NCBI GenBank assembly: GCA_013399875.1
Contig: VXAZ01008167.1
Location: forward strand, 2,508,534 to 2,572,533
Reading direction: 5' to 3'
DNA: 64,000 nucleotides
Source of the DNA: Gymnorhina tibicen
Taxonomy: Eukaryota; Chordata; Aves; Passeriformes; Artamidae
The notes beneath the pieces were generated by a model. The model was given only the letters and a program-made list of their open reading frames with translations. It searched no databases and was not told the DNA's origin. Both the position numbers and the translations under genes were made by a program. Below are positions 37,701-49,102 of this stretch, in pieces. Every line of letters starts with the position of its first letter. The stretch's first letter is position 1.

Positions 37701-40700
37701 TTTAGACAACTGTGTGTTATTCAGCACGTTAAATCATGTAAAGAAGAGAGTCCCTCCTCTTTTCAAGCCCCCACACAAATCTTGCCATAGGTTTTTCAGG
37801 CTGATCTCAGAGATTTGTTGTTTTCAAAGTTAAAACAACATCAGTTACCAGATCTAGATGAGTTGAAAGGAGTTACAATGTCCTTTGTAGACTCTGCCCC
37901 CCTCACCCAGCTTTGAAATCTATGAGAGCAAAGCAAACTATGTAATAAATGTTAGTGTTTGTTCCAATACTTGCTCAGGTGGTCAATGCTTTGTAAGAAT
38001 TTACTGATTTATTGGAATTTTTGATCCTTAAAAGGATCAATAAGTTCGACTTTTTGTGAGGAACACTCACTGTAATAAAGTCTGAAGTGGCATTAAGCAG
38101 AAAAAAACCCCACTGGCAGGTATTAGTACTGATAAAACATCTGGTCTGCTTTTTACTCTTTAAACTAGTTATTTGTATTTATGTCTTTTGTCTTTCTTAC
38201 CGATTCCATAGTGAATCTCTTGAAGAAAAGCTTGAAAGCCTGGATGCTGAAGATCTCATGTCTCATCTGTCACAACCAGAAACCTACCTAAGATAAGGAG
38301 AAAAGATGAGGTAAGTAAAACTGACCAAAGCTATGGGACTGACAAAGTTGCTTATTTAAACAGCCAGTTTGAAAAAATGTGTGTTAAGTCTTCAGTGATG
38401 GCAATTTATCATACATTTTTTGATTGCTGCATTTGATATTGTGAGTTTCATTGTGGTTAACAGATCCATTAGAAATTCCCTGAAAAAGAATACCTTGTTA
38501 AAAATTGCTAGAGGAGAGCTTCATTTAGCTGGCTGGGGAAACTCTGTCTAACTCAATGTGGCAACTACTCAGTCAGCTGCAATTTGAGTGCAGTGCTGGT
38601 AACATTGCCTGTCCAAGTTGTCTGACACTTCAGAAGACCCTGTTTTCTGATATAACTTCAGTCTAACCACTCAGGCTGAAAATTTCAATGTCAGGTGTAT
38701 GCACCAGACTGATCTTTTTTGGAAGATGGAGATAAGATCTGAAGGATAAAGAGACTGGGAGCAAGAAGTGTTCTGACGGGCAGTAATCCTGCACGTAGGA
38801 GAGGGTAAGAGGATGTGGGGAGACAGTCATAGCAGGATATGGACAAGTGGTCTCACAGTTTTCCATCAGGTTTTTCTGCCATTATATTGCATTCTCTTTC
38901 CAGTTTAAGACTTGCATTGCTGTGGGGAAAGGAAGGTGCTAGAGATACTGCAGAGCCCTGAGCAGGTGAGTAGGGCTGGCACATACCTTTCACTTCGGGA
39001 CATTCTGGGCTGATCTTCATGTTTTATCGAAAGGAACATGTTGGAAAAAGATTGGCAGGGGCTTGAGGCCAGATATGGGTGCTGGGAAGGAGAATACTAC
39101 ACAGAAGTCATTGCCATGAGACGGTAAAACAGGGAGGCTGGGACAACCCCCATGAAACAGAGAGATGTGGACTGAGTGAGCTGGCAAAAGGGAGAGGTGA
39201 CAAGGACCCATAAGGATGAGATCAGAGTCAAACAAAGGGGCCCAGGCAGCAGGGGAGTGGGAGAGAGGCCATCCCCAGTTTACACCCTTTGATTAACCAG
39301 TCTGCCCATTTTCAATTGAGCACATCACTTGATTCCTTGATTCCGTGAGGAAAAACGCGAATTCTTTTCCATGAGGTTTCTTTTTTATAACCTTCTGTCT
39401 AAGAGAAGCCTTGTTATGCTTGTTGACCTATTTCCGCAGAGACTGCTGTAGTTTGTTTATGGGGTTTGTCCTGTTTGTTTTGTGTTTCCAGCTATGTCAT
39501 GTGGGTCTGGAGGTTTTCCAACCCTTAACATTAAAAATAACATAGAATAATCCCTGTCTCCAAGACATATGAGATTCAATTAAAAATTGCAACATACAAG
39601 TTTTTGGATGGGATGTTAGTATCTCTCTTTTTCCTTCTATTTCTGAGCCTTTAGGATACTTTCACGTGATGTTGTCAAGAGCTCTTTTATTATTAAGAGG
39701 ATTAGACATCTTTTTTACCAACAGATTTCAGATTTTTGCATTCTGTCTGGAAAGGATCTGAGATTTTACCAGGTATGCCAACAGCTTGGCAGCACAGGAG
39801 GAGAAATGGTTACAGGCTCTGCTCATAAGGAGGAGGTGTGTCCTTTGATTTGAAGGCCAGTGTGCAAGAGGAGTAGTATCTGCCTTAAACCAAGAAAATT
39901 ATACTTGAATATTGTGTTACATGCAGGAAAAAGTTGTTAGAAGGCGGCCCTGGCACTGCACTGTGCTTTTGTGGATTGGGAAAGGCCTCTCCTGGCAGAC
40001 AACTGAGTACCACCATCTTACAACAAACCCATGGCCGCTGGCAACCCTGCGTGTGACTCAACCCATGATGACATGTCTGCAGGTTGTTTAATTTTACAGC
40101 ACACCTCTTCCTTTTAGTTATATTATTCATCTCCTTAGGCAAAAAAGTCACCATCATCATAGGTTTATGTTATTCAAATCAAAGCAAGAAATAAAAAATA
40201 TTAAATGGCTCATTTCTAAATTGGATGCTGACCTAAGTTTACAAGTAACTGTGACTGATATTGGACTACATTTTAAATGGATGGCAATTTATTTTTCATA
40301 AGTCTAAAAAGTCACAGAATCTCTTTCTGTCTGCTATAATAAGCTAGTGAGTATTATTTAATTGCTCATTTCCTGTAAGCAGCTTTATGAGCATTTTTGG
40401 TTAGATCTCAATATCAAAGAAATCCAGAAAAATATTTACAAAGAAATCGAGTTGGTTGAAGTTATCATCACTGATCGATGAGTAACAACACTGGGAAGGA
40501 AACATATGTGGCTCTCCTAGAGAGAGGAATGGTGGCCCTGTGATGAAAGTACTCATGTGAGTTCAGCACTGACTCAGAGACCTTGGATAATTTATTAGGG
40601 CATCATTCAGATGGCAAATTCCTCAAGCCATACACCCACTAGAGTGATTTGTCTGGGTAGAGTCTTTTGAGGCTAAATACAGCTTTTCTGAAATTCTTGA

Positions 40701-43700
40701 CCCAGTGACAGTAGTAGAATTTGGGCTGTGTCAAGATGGCATTTTGACTCTGCTTCTCAGCCCCCCAAAAAACCAAAACCAGTGATTCCCAGCTGTGCTT
40801 GGAAATGTAATGATAACATCACCAGATTTATGGAAAATCCTTATACATGACAGTATGTGAGTGGGTGCAGGGAGTGAATATGAAACACAAAAGCCCAGAA
40901 CATACAGAGAACAATGAAAACTGGGGAAATACGGTTGCCTTTCACCCAGGGACACCTACACCTGAAAAGAGAAGGGGCTTAAGTAAGGAGGGGGCCTAAC
41001 TGAGAACAGGGTGACGTTAATGGCAGCTGGGTGACAACTTGACACAATACAATAATACAATAGCAGATTCTATTAGTCCTTAGATGAGGAAAGCATTTGT
41101 TCTTGTGCCTAATTACAAATACATACAATTATATTGAATTAATTAGTACAATCTAAGTGCTTGACTAATCCTAATGCTTAACTAATAAGTATAATGAATT
41201 GAATCCCTATATTTTTAAGATTTTAGAACTGGATAAATTTTGTGGAAAGCCAATGGATTCTCAGGAAGAGAATATAAAAATTGCCAATATATTGGGTAAT
41301 AATCAAGAAAAATTTTATGCAGGGATTTTGCAGAGGACAGAAAAATATCAGGAAATATTTTTTACACTCTTTAATTACCTGCATTTGATATTGCTTAAAC
41401 TCTGTGTGATCTCATGCATAAGTCATTTAATGGCCAATTTTAGCTTGCTTTTTGTTTTAGAGGACTTTTTTTTCTTTCATACTAGAATGTATGACCTGAG
41501 TAGCAATAATATAAATCCATATTTTTCATGTCTAATGACTATTTTAGGGCAAATACTAACCAGCCAAGTTTCTCATATGCCTGACCTGGAGTTAGCCTAA
41601 CTAGAGAAACTCAAACAAGCAAAAGTTAATATTGTTTCTACAGTCACTGATATAACAACAATAGTAGTTGTGCACCACCATGCTGAAAATCAACTCCCTT
41701 TATGTCCAAACAATAGCGTGAATCACAGAAATCTGACCTTGATATACAAATGTGATCATGTAGTAATTATAGCTCTTGTGCTTTCTGTACAAACAGACTA
41801 CTTCATCTGGAAATGCTGTAGGGTACTGCTTCATTCTGCAATTTGCAGCTAATGACTGAGCAGAAAGTTTTTAATATCCCAAAAAGCTTTAAAATAAAGC
41901 AGGTAGAAAAATCTTATTTCCTGCAAATGAAAAAAATAAGCTTGTTGTTTGAACTGCAGTGAATCAAGTCATTGGTCTATCTATGTTCTGTTGAAAAGCA
42001 GATCTTACAAATTTAAAGACTGTCTTCAAAATCACATTTTGCAAAGGTTATTAAAGACACTTTCATGGGCAAAATATGGAACTAAATTACTCAGTTCAAG
42101 TGATAACTGACATGTTCTTTAACAACTGTGAGATTAACAAAAATGTCTTTCATTTTGTGCCAAAATCTGCTTGTTCTGTTTGTGTCTGTGTTAGTATCAT
42201 CCAAACAGGATGTGACAAACATATGTTCTTTGGCTTTGCCCTAATCCGTGATTTGGATAACACTATTAAGATGTGGTCTAACAAACTTCAGTGAATCAAA
42301 TCTGAGGATATTTGTCTGTGGACTTGATTTTAGTACGTCCTGAGCAATTGAAGCTCCGTCCTGACCTGATACATTAGCTGTATGTGTTTTCAGTGCTTCC
42401 ATAAAAATATACTATCAAAATATTAGCATGCTTACAGACATGGGCTGAATCCTGAAAGAAAATAATAACGGAAAACTAACCCAGCATAGAGCCCAGGAGT
42501 GAGCTTGAAGAGCTGAGGGACATCCTCTTGATGAATCCCTGCTTATAAGGGTTTCTGAGAATGTCAGTTGCTCAGTTTTTAATCTATTCAATCATTACAG
42601 TGATGACTTTAGAGAATTCTAATTTCTTAATCAAAATTTTGTTTAGTGCCAGAACTGCTACCAAATTCATAAGTATTACATAAGTAGTATAGATTTTTTT
42701 TTCCCAGGAAAATTTAAAACCTGAAAAAATATAAAGATAGCTTTCTTGAAATAAAATATATTTTCCTTAATTCAATCCTGATTGTCATACAATGAGTAAT
42801 GAAGAAAAGTACTAAATTGCATTACTTTTCTCTGATTCTTTATAAATAATACCTGGAATTAACAATTCCAGTGTTTTGCACTGGATTGATGTCAGGCTGA
42901 GAGGGTTATTAATCCTTAGGTCATTACACCAAACTTTTAAATATATTGGCAAAGTATGAGATTTCTTCTATTCATCTTGAAATGCCCTTGTGTTTGAATA
43001 TGTATAGAAAATTAACTTAAAAATTCAGACCTTTTCTTGCATGGTACTTTTAGAAATAGCAACTGATTAAAAAAGAACGTAGTTTTAGGAGATGGTTATT
43101 ACTGTTAGAATGGAAATTAGTTCTCTACCTCATGTGATGTAATTGTCATATGATTATGAAATGATCATGGATGGGCTGTGCAAGTAGAATAATGGTTTGG
43201 AATTCATGCTGCAAAACATAATTCTAATACTCAACAGTTTTGTACTGTATCCCTACCCTAGGATGTTATAGCATCCTATAGCAGAGGGGGCCAGAGGGCC
43301 CAAGGGTGCTCGTTTGGCCATTTTCTGCAGTCTCATTCAGAGGTGAATTTTCTTTAAGACTCAGATACATGACAAAGATTTGTGTAAGTATTTAGACTGA
43401 AGGACTTTCTAGTCTTTGAAGCCTGTCTTTTGTTATTTATCTAAGGGCTTCAGGATGGTGGTATTGTGAGTTAAATCTCCTTGTATCCACTTAAGACTGA
43501 CCTTTTTATCACTTCCGAATATATCCATCAGCTGTTTCTTGGGCTTAGGGAAGAATTTTCATTTTGTGGAGGCAGCAGCTAATCAGAGTGTTTGCTGCCC
43601 AGCTTCAGACCTCTGGAGAGCTTTCACTGATCTTGTCAAGGGTATTTTTTTATATTTGATGACAAGGTTGCCATTTGCAGTCCAAGATTTTGAGTTGCAC

Positions 43701-45827
43701 TTCTGAAGATTGTGAGGGGCTAATAACACACAAAAGAGCTTCCCAGCTTCCCTGTATGCTTAGTCACTGCTTAATTATTTACTCAGTACATAGTTTATAC
43801 CAAAATACCCTGTGCACGGTATATAGATAATTGATTAATAATATCATCTGAATGTGACATCAAGCCCTCTTGTCACTGCCCCCACTCATTCTCAATAGCC
43901 ACTGATTGTGGGCTGAATTCAAGATCAACCATTTGCTGTCTGTGCTTTTAGGAAGGAATGATTGTTAAAATTAGAAACTAAGCCTGGTGTATCTGTGTGA
44001 AAGATCAAATTGTCTTTGCACAAAAAGTCGGGTGCATTTGAACATTCCATGTCCTTCCTACAGCAGCTTTTCTACTGTGTTGGCAGCACTCAAGCAAAGC
44101 AAGCAGCACACCTCCTACTTCCAGCCTTCATCGATTAGTCAGGCGCTCATGAGGTCACGCCTTGTCCTGGTGTCTGAACACCTCACAGAAGTTAATATAT
44201 TTGATATATATTTGTAGGATGGCTACAGCAGACTGAAGACAAGACTGTCAGGCTCGAGCTTGTGACAACCCCTCTGGTCTTGGTACAGTTCTGCCCTTCA
44301 CAGTGCCGTGTTTGTCATTCCTTCCTCTTTGACATGCACCAAGCAGTACCACTCTTCTACTTAACAGCCCTGTGAAAATGTAATTTATTTTGGCTCAGTA
44401 ATACTTCTAGCCATCCTGTCCTTCAGCAGGGTGCAGAACTATCAAAGTGTCTGTAGAGAATTCCCCAAAATACAAGGCACATAGAAGCCTCAGTACAGGC
44501 ATAGAAAGATGTTCCTAAGTATTCCCTTCAGGTCTGTATCTACCCATACAGTGAATCATGCCCAAATCCATGAGCATGGATATTTATGTCTTTGAAATCA
44601 TATATCCTGTCTACATAGGATAAACTCAAAAGTTAGTGACAGAACAGAGCCTCTGCAACTTAACTCAAACTCAGTCCTTGTAAATGTGATTCTTTACCTC
44701 CGCTTTAGTGAGCTCTGACTCAACTTTTAGACTGTAAAAGTGGGATGTATCTGACAAAGTGTCTTTGCCTGGGCTGTTCACTCCAGACTCCTTTCATCAT
44801 GACTGATGGTATGGTCAGCACAGACAACTGAAAGTAGGTTGCATCTCACCTCATCCTACAAAAGTAGAAGTTTAAAACAGAGATAAAGTTAATCTGTAAA
44901 GCAATCTGTAAAGTTAGATGTATCACGCACTAAACTGCTTCTTTCATCCTACTGCCTGAAAGACAGTAGGGTTCTAATCCCAGAGGTAAACACCTACCCC
45001 AAAAATGCTGCATGCCTAAAGGTATTGCAGCAGGGACTTCTTATTTCTGCCTGAACCATACCACAGACAGGTATAAGACTGTACCTCTAATTCTACTGTC
45101 AAGAAGAGACATTAGGAGGCAGAAAACAAACTAAAAAACCCCCAACCTTTCAATGGAAAACAACAGAAAAAAAATTGGTGCACTACCGTGGATGCTGACA
45201 TATTTTCCAGTGGCCATCTGACTGGAAGTTGTACTGATCTTTAAGATTTTCTTCAGTAGAAGTTACAGAAAAAAACACAATAAAATTACATATTGTAATG
45301 TAATGTACATAATGTACACATAACTTAAAAATGTAAGTTTTATACTTTTACCAAGAGACTGATGTCTCTGAAAAATAACTTCTTTTTTTCACTTTCATTT
45401 GTATCAGCTTCCTGTTCAAGCTCATGTAACACTACTTGGGCTGCCTGTCTTGGTAACAGCATGAATTTATACCAAGACAGCAGTAAGCAAATCATATAGT
45501 TTTCAAGAAGGTGGGAAAGCATTGAGACTGAGTGCCTCCAGACCTTGAGGGTAGTTAAAAATGTGGAATAAATAACACATTATATTCTCTAAACAGCTCC
45601 TGTTACTTAATAAATCGCTAAACAAAAAAATTAATGCTATCATTGTATTATTTAGTTAAACTAGCTAATGAGTTCCTAATGTCTCTGCAAGTGACAGTGA
45701 GATGAGTATTTTGAATGCACTCAGATGGGGTTGGCTCATAGTATAGAAAGCAGAGATGTGCATGGTGGGAATCTGGAGGTTTCTTCTGCCCTTCTGCAGC
45801 TGTGGAGCTGAGCTGCCTGCTCTGTGA
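34734..45827. other. Intergenic sequence without recognised genes
   Basis: AT-rich DNA with no coding sequence I can support. Weak MIR-like wording appears at about 35560-35690 and 40560-40620 but is too decayed to call. A near-palindrome sits at 38021-38040 and a possible non-coding exon at 38212-38310 (listed separately). A T16 run lies near 35248. Open frames up to about 135 codons show no family features. Confidence 0.5.
38212..38310 (+). ncRNA. Candidate exon of an unannotated transcript
   Basis: A pyrimidine-rich stretch (tcttttgtctttcttaccgattccatag) ends in AG at 38211 and 99 nt later GAG is followed by gtaagtaa, a near-perfect donor. One frame is open into the interval, reading SESLEEKLESLDAEDLM, and stops at TAA before the donor. 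If real, the exon is therefore non-coding or a terminal coding part. It lies about 10 kb upstream of the ASAP1 CpG island in divergent orientation, which would suit a divergent lncRNA. Splice-site pairs of this quality also occur by chance. Confidence 0.25.
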
Positions 45828-45845
45828 TTACTTACTTACTTACTT
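45828..45845. repeat. (TTAC)4 short tandem repeat
   Basis: Four TTAC units plus TT directly abut the purine tract that starts at 45846, so two unrelated tetranucleotide-type repeats meet here. Confidence 0.9.
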
Positions 45846-46025
45846 AGAGAGAAAGAGGGAAAGAGAGAAAGAGAGAGAGAGAAGAAAGAAAAGAAAGAAA
45901 GAGAAAGAAAGAAAGAGAGAGAAAGAAAGAGAAAGAAAAATAAAGAAAGAAGGAAAGAAGGAAAGAAGGAAAGAAGGAAAGAAAGAAAGAAAGAAAGAGA
46001 AAGAAAGAAAGAAAAAGAAAGAGAG
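45846..46025. repeat. 180-nt polypurine tract, (GAAA)n/(GGAA)n microsatellite
   Basis: All purine on the + strand except for one T at 45951. It is built from GAAA, GAGA and, at about 45958-45985, repeated GGAAAGAA units. The reading frame through it encodes only Lys/Glu/Arg repeats and is not a gene. Long homopurine tracts with local mirror symmetry can form triplex (H-DNA) and are prone to length change and assembly error. Confidence 0.97.
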
Positions 46026-49000
46026 CTATTTCAAGGGCAATTATCTAAATGAGCTCGAGAAACCTGGGATGACTAAGTCCCCAATCTCTGGAGAATTTGC
46101 TCTGAGCACTTTGATGAATTTTAAAGTGGTATTACATTCTAGGTTTTAATAACATAGCCTTTCTCCTCTTCTTTTGGCTCTAGGCAACTGTTGTTAAGTC
46201 CATTTTTTGCCAAAGCCTAAGGAGCACGCGTTAATAAGGCCAAGTCTCCAACCCCAGCACTGCAGATCTGCTGGGTTGCAGAGAGCAGGCGAGAAGGGAG
46301 GTGTGTGCATTACCTTCAGCATCGTGCCTGCTGAGGAGGGCCTTTTGATCTGTCCTGTCACGAGTCTGTTTCACTTTCAGTTCAGCAAGTTAATTGAGGG
46401 GGAAAGAGTTTTCGGTATCTCTAGCACGATCAGTGACAATTTTTGCAGGTTTGGTTTTGTTCTTCTGATATATTAATGAACCGAGTCCAGATCTTGACAA
46501 AACAAGAGACATATCTGATTAGAAAAACCACCAGCACCACCAGGAAATGTCAGTCCCCGTCACTGGCTTACAGTTTTAAGTTGGTTTCTTTGGTGAGCAG
46601 TTCTTGAAGTGTAAAAGTTTTGCTGCTTGTGGTTGGAGTCACAAGCAAATCTGGCAGTGAAATACCAAGTCGAGGGTAGGTTTAGAGGGCCTTAGTCCCC
46701 AGGAAAATTCAAAAGCCTGAGTCAGCAGCCCATATGTGTCTTTAGCCAACATCTGGAAGGCTGGGCACTTAAAACTGGATTAACAAGAGAACACACAGTA
46801 AGAAGGAGGCACCTAAACCACCTAACAAGGAACATGAGAGGTGGAGCTGACCTTTGAGCACAGCCTCAGGGAACTCGGGGGTGTCGGTCTCTGCAGCAGA
46901 CCTGTAATCAGGAATCTGCCCCTGAACATGGGAACTGAAGTCAGCCCTCCTTATCTTGTAAAAATGCAATGCCCCTGCAACACTTGAGAAGTTTGTGGCA
47001 TTGTGTAGCGGGAAGGTTCCATGATCATTCCTCTCTCCTGCCTGAGTGGGACCAGAATTTCCAGCCAGTGCCTGTCCTCTCCCACAAGCCCCTAAGATCA
47101 TTCTGCAAGGGTGTTACAAAACAATCAAGTTAAATCTTCCTTTGTGAAAAACAAAACCAACACCATAGAGCCCTGTGAATATATCTCAGATTTTTTTCCG
47201 GGGAACATCTGATCCAATTTAATTCAGTAAGTCCCTTCCCAGCCATTAATCTCCAGCCAAATTTTGTTTTTCATTTTATTGCACATTATGATTTACTGCA
47301 CAGCTCTGTGTTCATTATTACTTAGAGAAGCAGTTGTTTAGATCCTCTTTCTCTTGATCTCCTGATCAGGAAAATACTGCGCAGATGTGAACAGAAGTAA
47401 GAATATTACTCCTGTAAGAGAACTCTTCCCCAATTAAACGTAGTGTCTGTGAGGGAAATTATGATCTTGCAAATAGTTTCTGCTTCTAAGAAAGACTTAA
47501 CAGTACAAATGAGGCCAGCTTTCCTTACATCAAGTCTACTGTTTGCTGCAAAACCAGTGCTGTAACTGACACAATTAATATTGCACAAATATCCTGTGAG
47601 GGCTTAAAAATGTTGAAATCCCACATATATATCCTTCAGTACTTAGAAGAATCTGATCTGCCCAGCACATTCCAGAATGAACCTGTTTCCTTTCTGGGAA
47701 AAAAATATCTTGTTTGTTTCTGTCATGCACAAGAAAGGACAAAGCAGAAACATATTTTCTCATGATATATGCTGTTGGAACTAGAGGGTATTGTCAGTGT
47801 TCCACAGATGCTGCCTGGTCATTGTGGTCTTCCTCCTCGTTTGCGTTCTATCTGTGGGAACCAGAGCAAAGCCCGCTGCAGTTTTCTTCCGGATTAGGCT
47901 GGTACTGCTCATTTCTGGTGTTCATGACCACCACTCGTCTCCTGCTAAGCGTGGTAACCTCATGTATGTTGCAGATGGCTGGAGGTGCTAAGGAACAAAA
48001 GCACAAACCTGTCCTTTTTGGACATCCCAGTTTCTCTCCTGTCTAAGTTCCCATTCTGAAGGGAGCCTAATGTCTTTCCACAAGACTCAAATTTACTTGC
48101 CTTTAACAGCCTGGCCCATCTGATGATTCCTATTTAGAACAGGCCTCGAATTGTAAAAGAAAATTTTCTACAGCTCAGAGCGGAGTTACATTGTCCTGCA
48201 ATGGGACACTCGATAGGAAGCACTGAACTCTTGTCTAGCAAAACCCTTAGTGGATTAAATTACCAACCTCACTTTCAAAAGGATATTGAAATAATCTAAT
48301 CCAATCTATTTAATTTGTTATGAGCTAAAGTTCTGAATTCTAGGCAATCAGCTCTTGAAAATTACTAATAAAGATTTTACCTACAATGGCCAGGTTTAGC
48401 AAACAGGGTCCTCTTAAAACATTGCCTCTGTACTAGCAGCCAGCACTAGTATGGAAGCAATACTGATGCCAGGACATTATTATCTCCAGGAAACACTTCT
48501 TGCATTAACATGATGGTTTAATGGCCTGTGATATTGCAAGGAGAGAGAATTTAACTTCTGGGACAAATAACAACAGGTGTCTTTCACCAAACTGTTATTA
48601 CTCCTAAAGCCATGTTGGCACACGCGGGTTTGCATGAACACCAAGAGTATTTGGGAACTCTGAAACCCCTTATGGGCAGACTGGAGGGGCAAATTCTGTG
48701 GAATCTTTTCTCCCTGGTTGTGGTGAGCACATCGTTACAGTCCTGTGGAAATTCTCTTTTGGCCTCACAGTAGTTGTGGCTTTTCCCTTGGGGAGGAGGA
48801 AGTTAGAGGTTTCAAACAGTTTTTTTTTCCTAGCAATCTACCTATTTTTACAAAATGTGTAGGAGCTCTTGAGACCTCTGTTCTTCCACCTGTCTTGGTT
48901 GAGGAGGGGTCAAAGTCTTGGGAAACACATACACACACGATGCAATTGCCTCAATCTTACTTGTAGACAGGCTACAGATGCTGCAGAGTTCTTAGTAACA

Positions 49001-49065
49001 CATTATTTAAATTCTATTTAAATAATATGAATTCCTATGATGTAAGTTAATTTTTTTTCCCCCAG

Positions 49066-49102
49066 GATGTAAATCACAACATGGATAAGGTTCCCTTAAA
49101 TG
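49066..49102 (+). ncRNA. Candidate 37-nt microexon
   Basis: A strong acceptor (ttaattttttttcccccag) ends at 49065 and a donor (aaatg|gtaagg) begins at 49103. The interval is open in one frame, reading DVNHNMDKVPLN, and would end in phase 1. No neighbouring coding exon is recognised, so it may be part of a non-coding transcript or a chance pair. Confidence 0.15.

Noticed and set aside
43270..43300. CTCF-like motif (gcagagggggccagaggg)
   Set aside because: Only part of the CTCF core matches and several key positions differ; too weak to call without a matrix score.
45802..46149. 115-codon Lys/Glu-rich frame
   Set aside because: It is the translation of the polypurine microsatellite, not a gene.
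47714..48046. Hydrophobic forward frame resembling membrane segments
   Set aside because: Two overlapping frames both look hydrophobic because of T-rich composition; no homologous family recognised.
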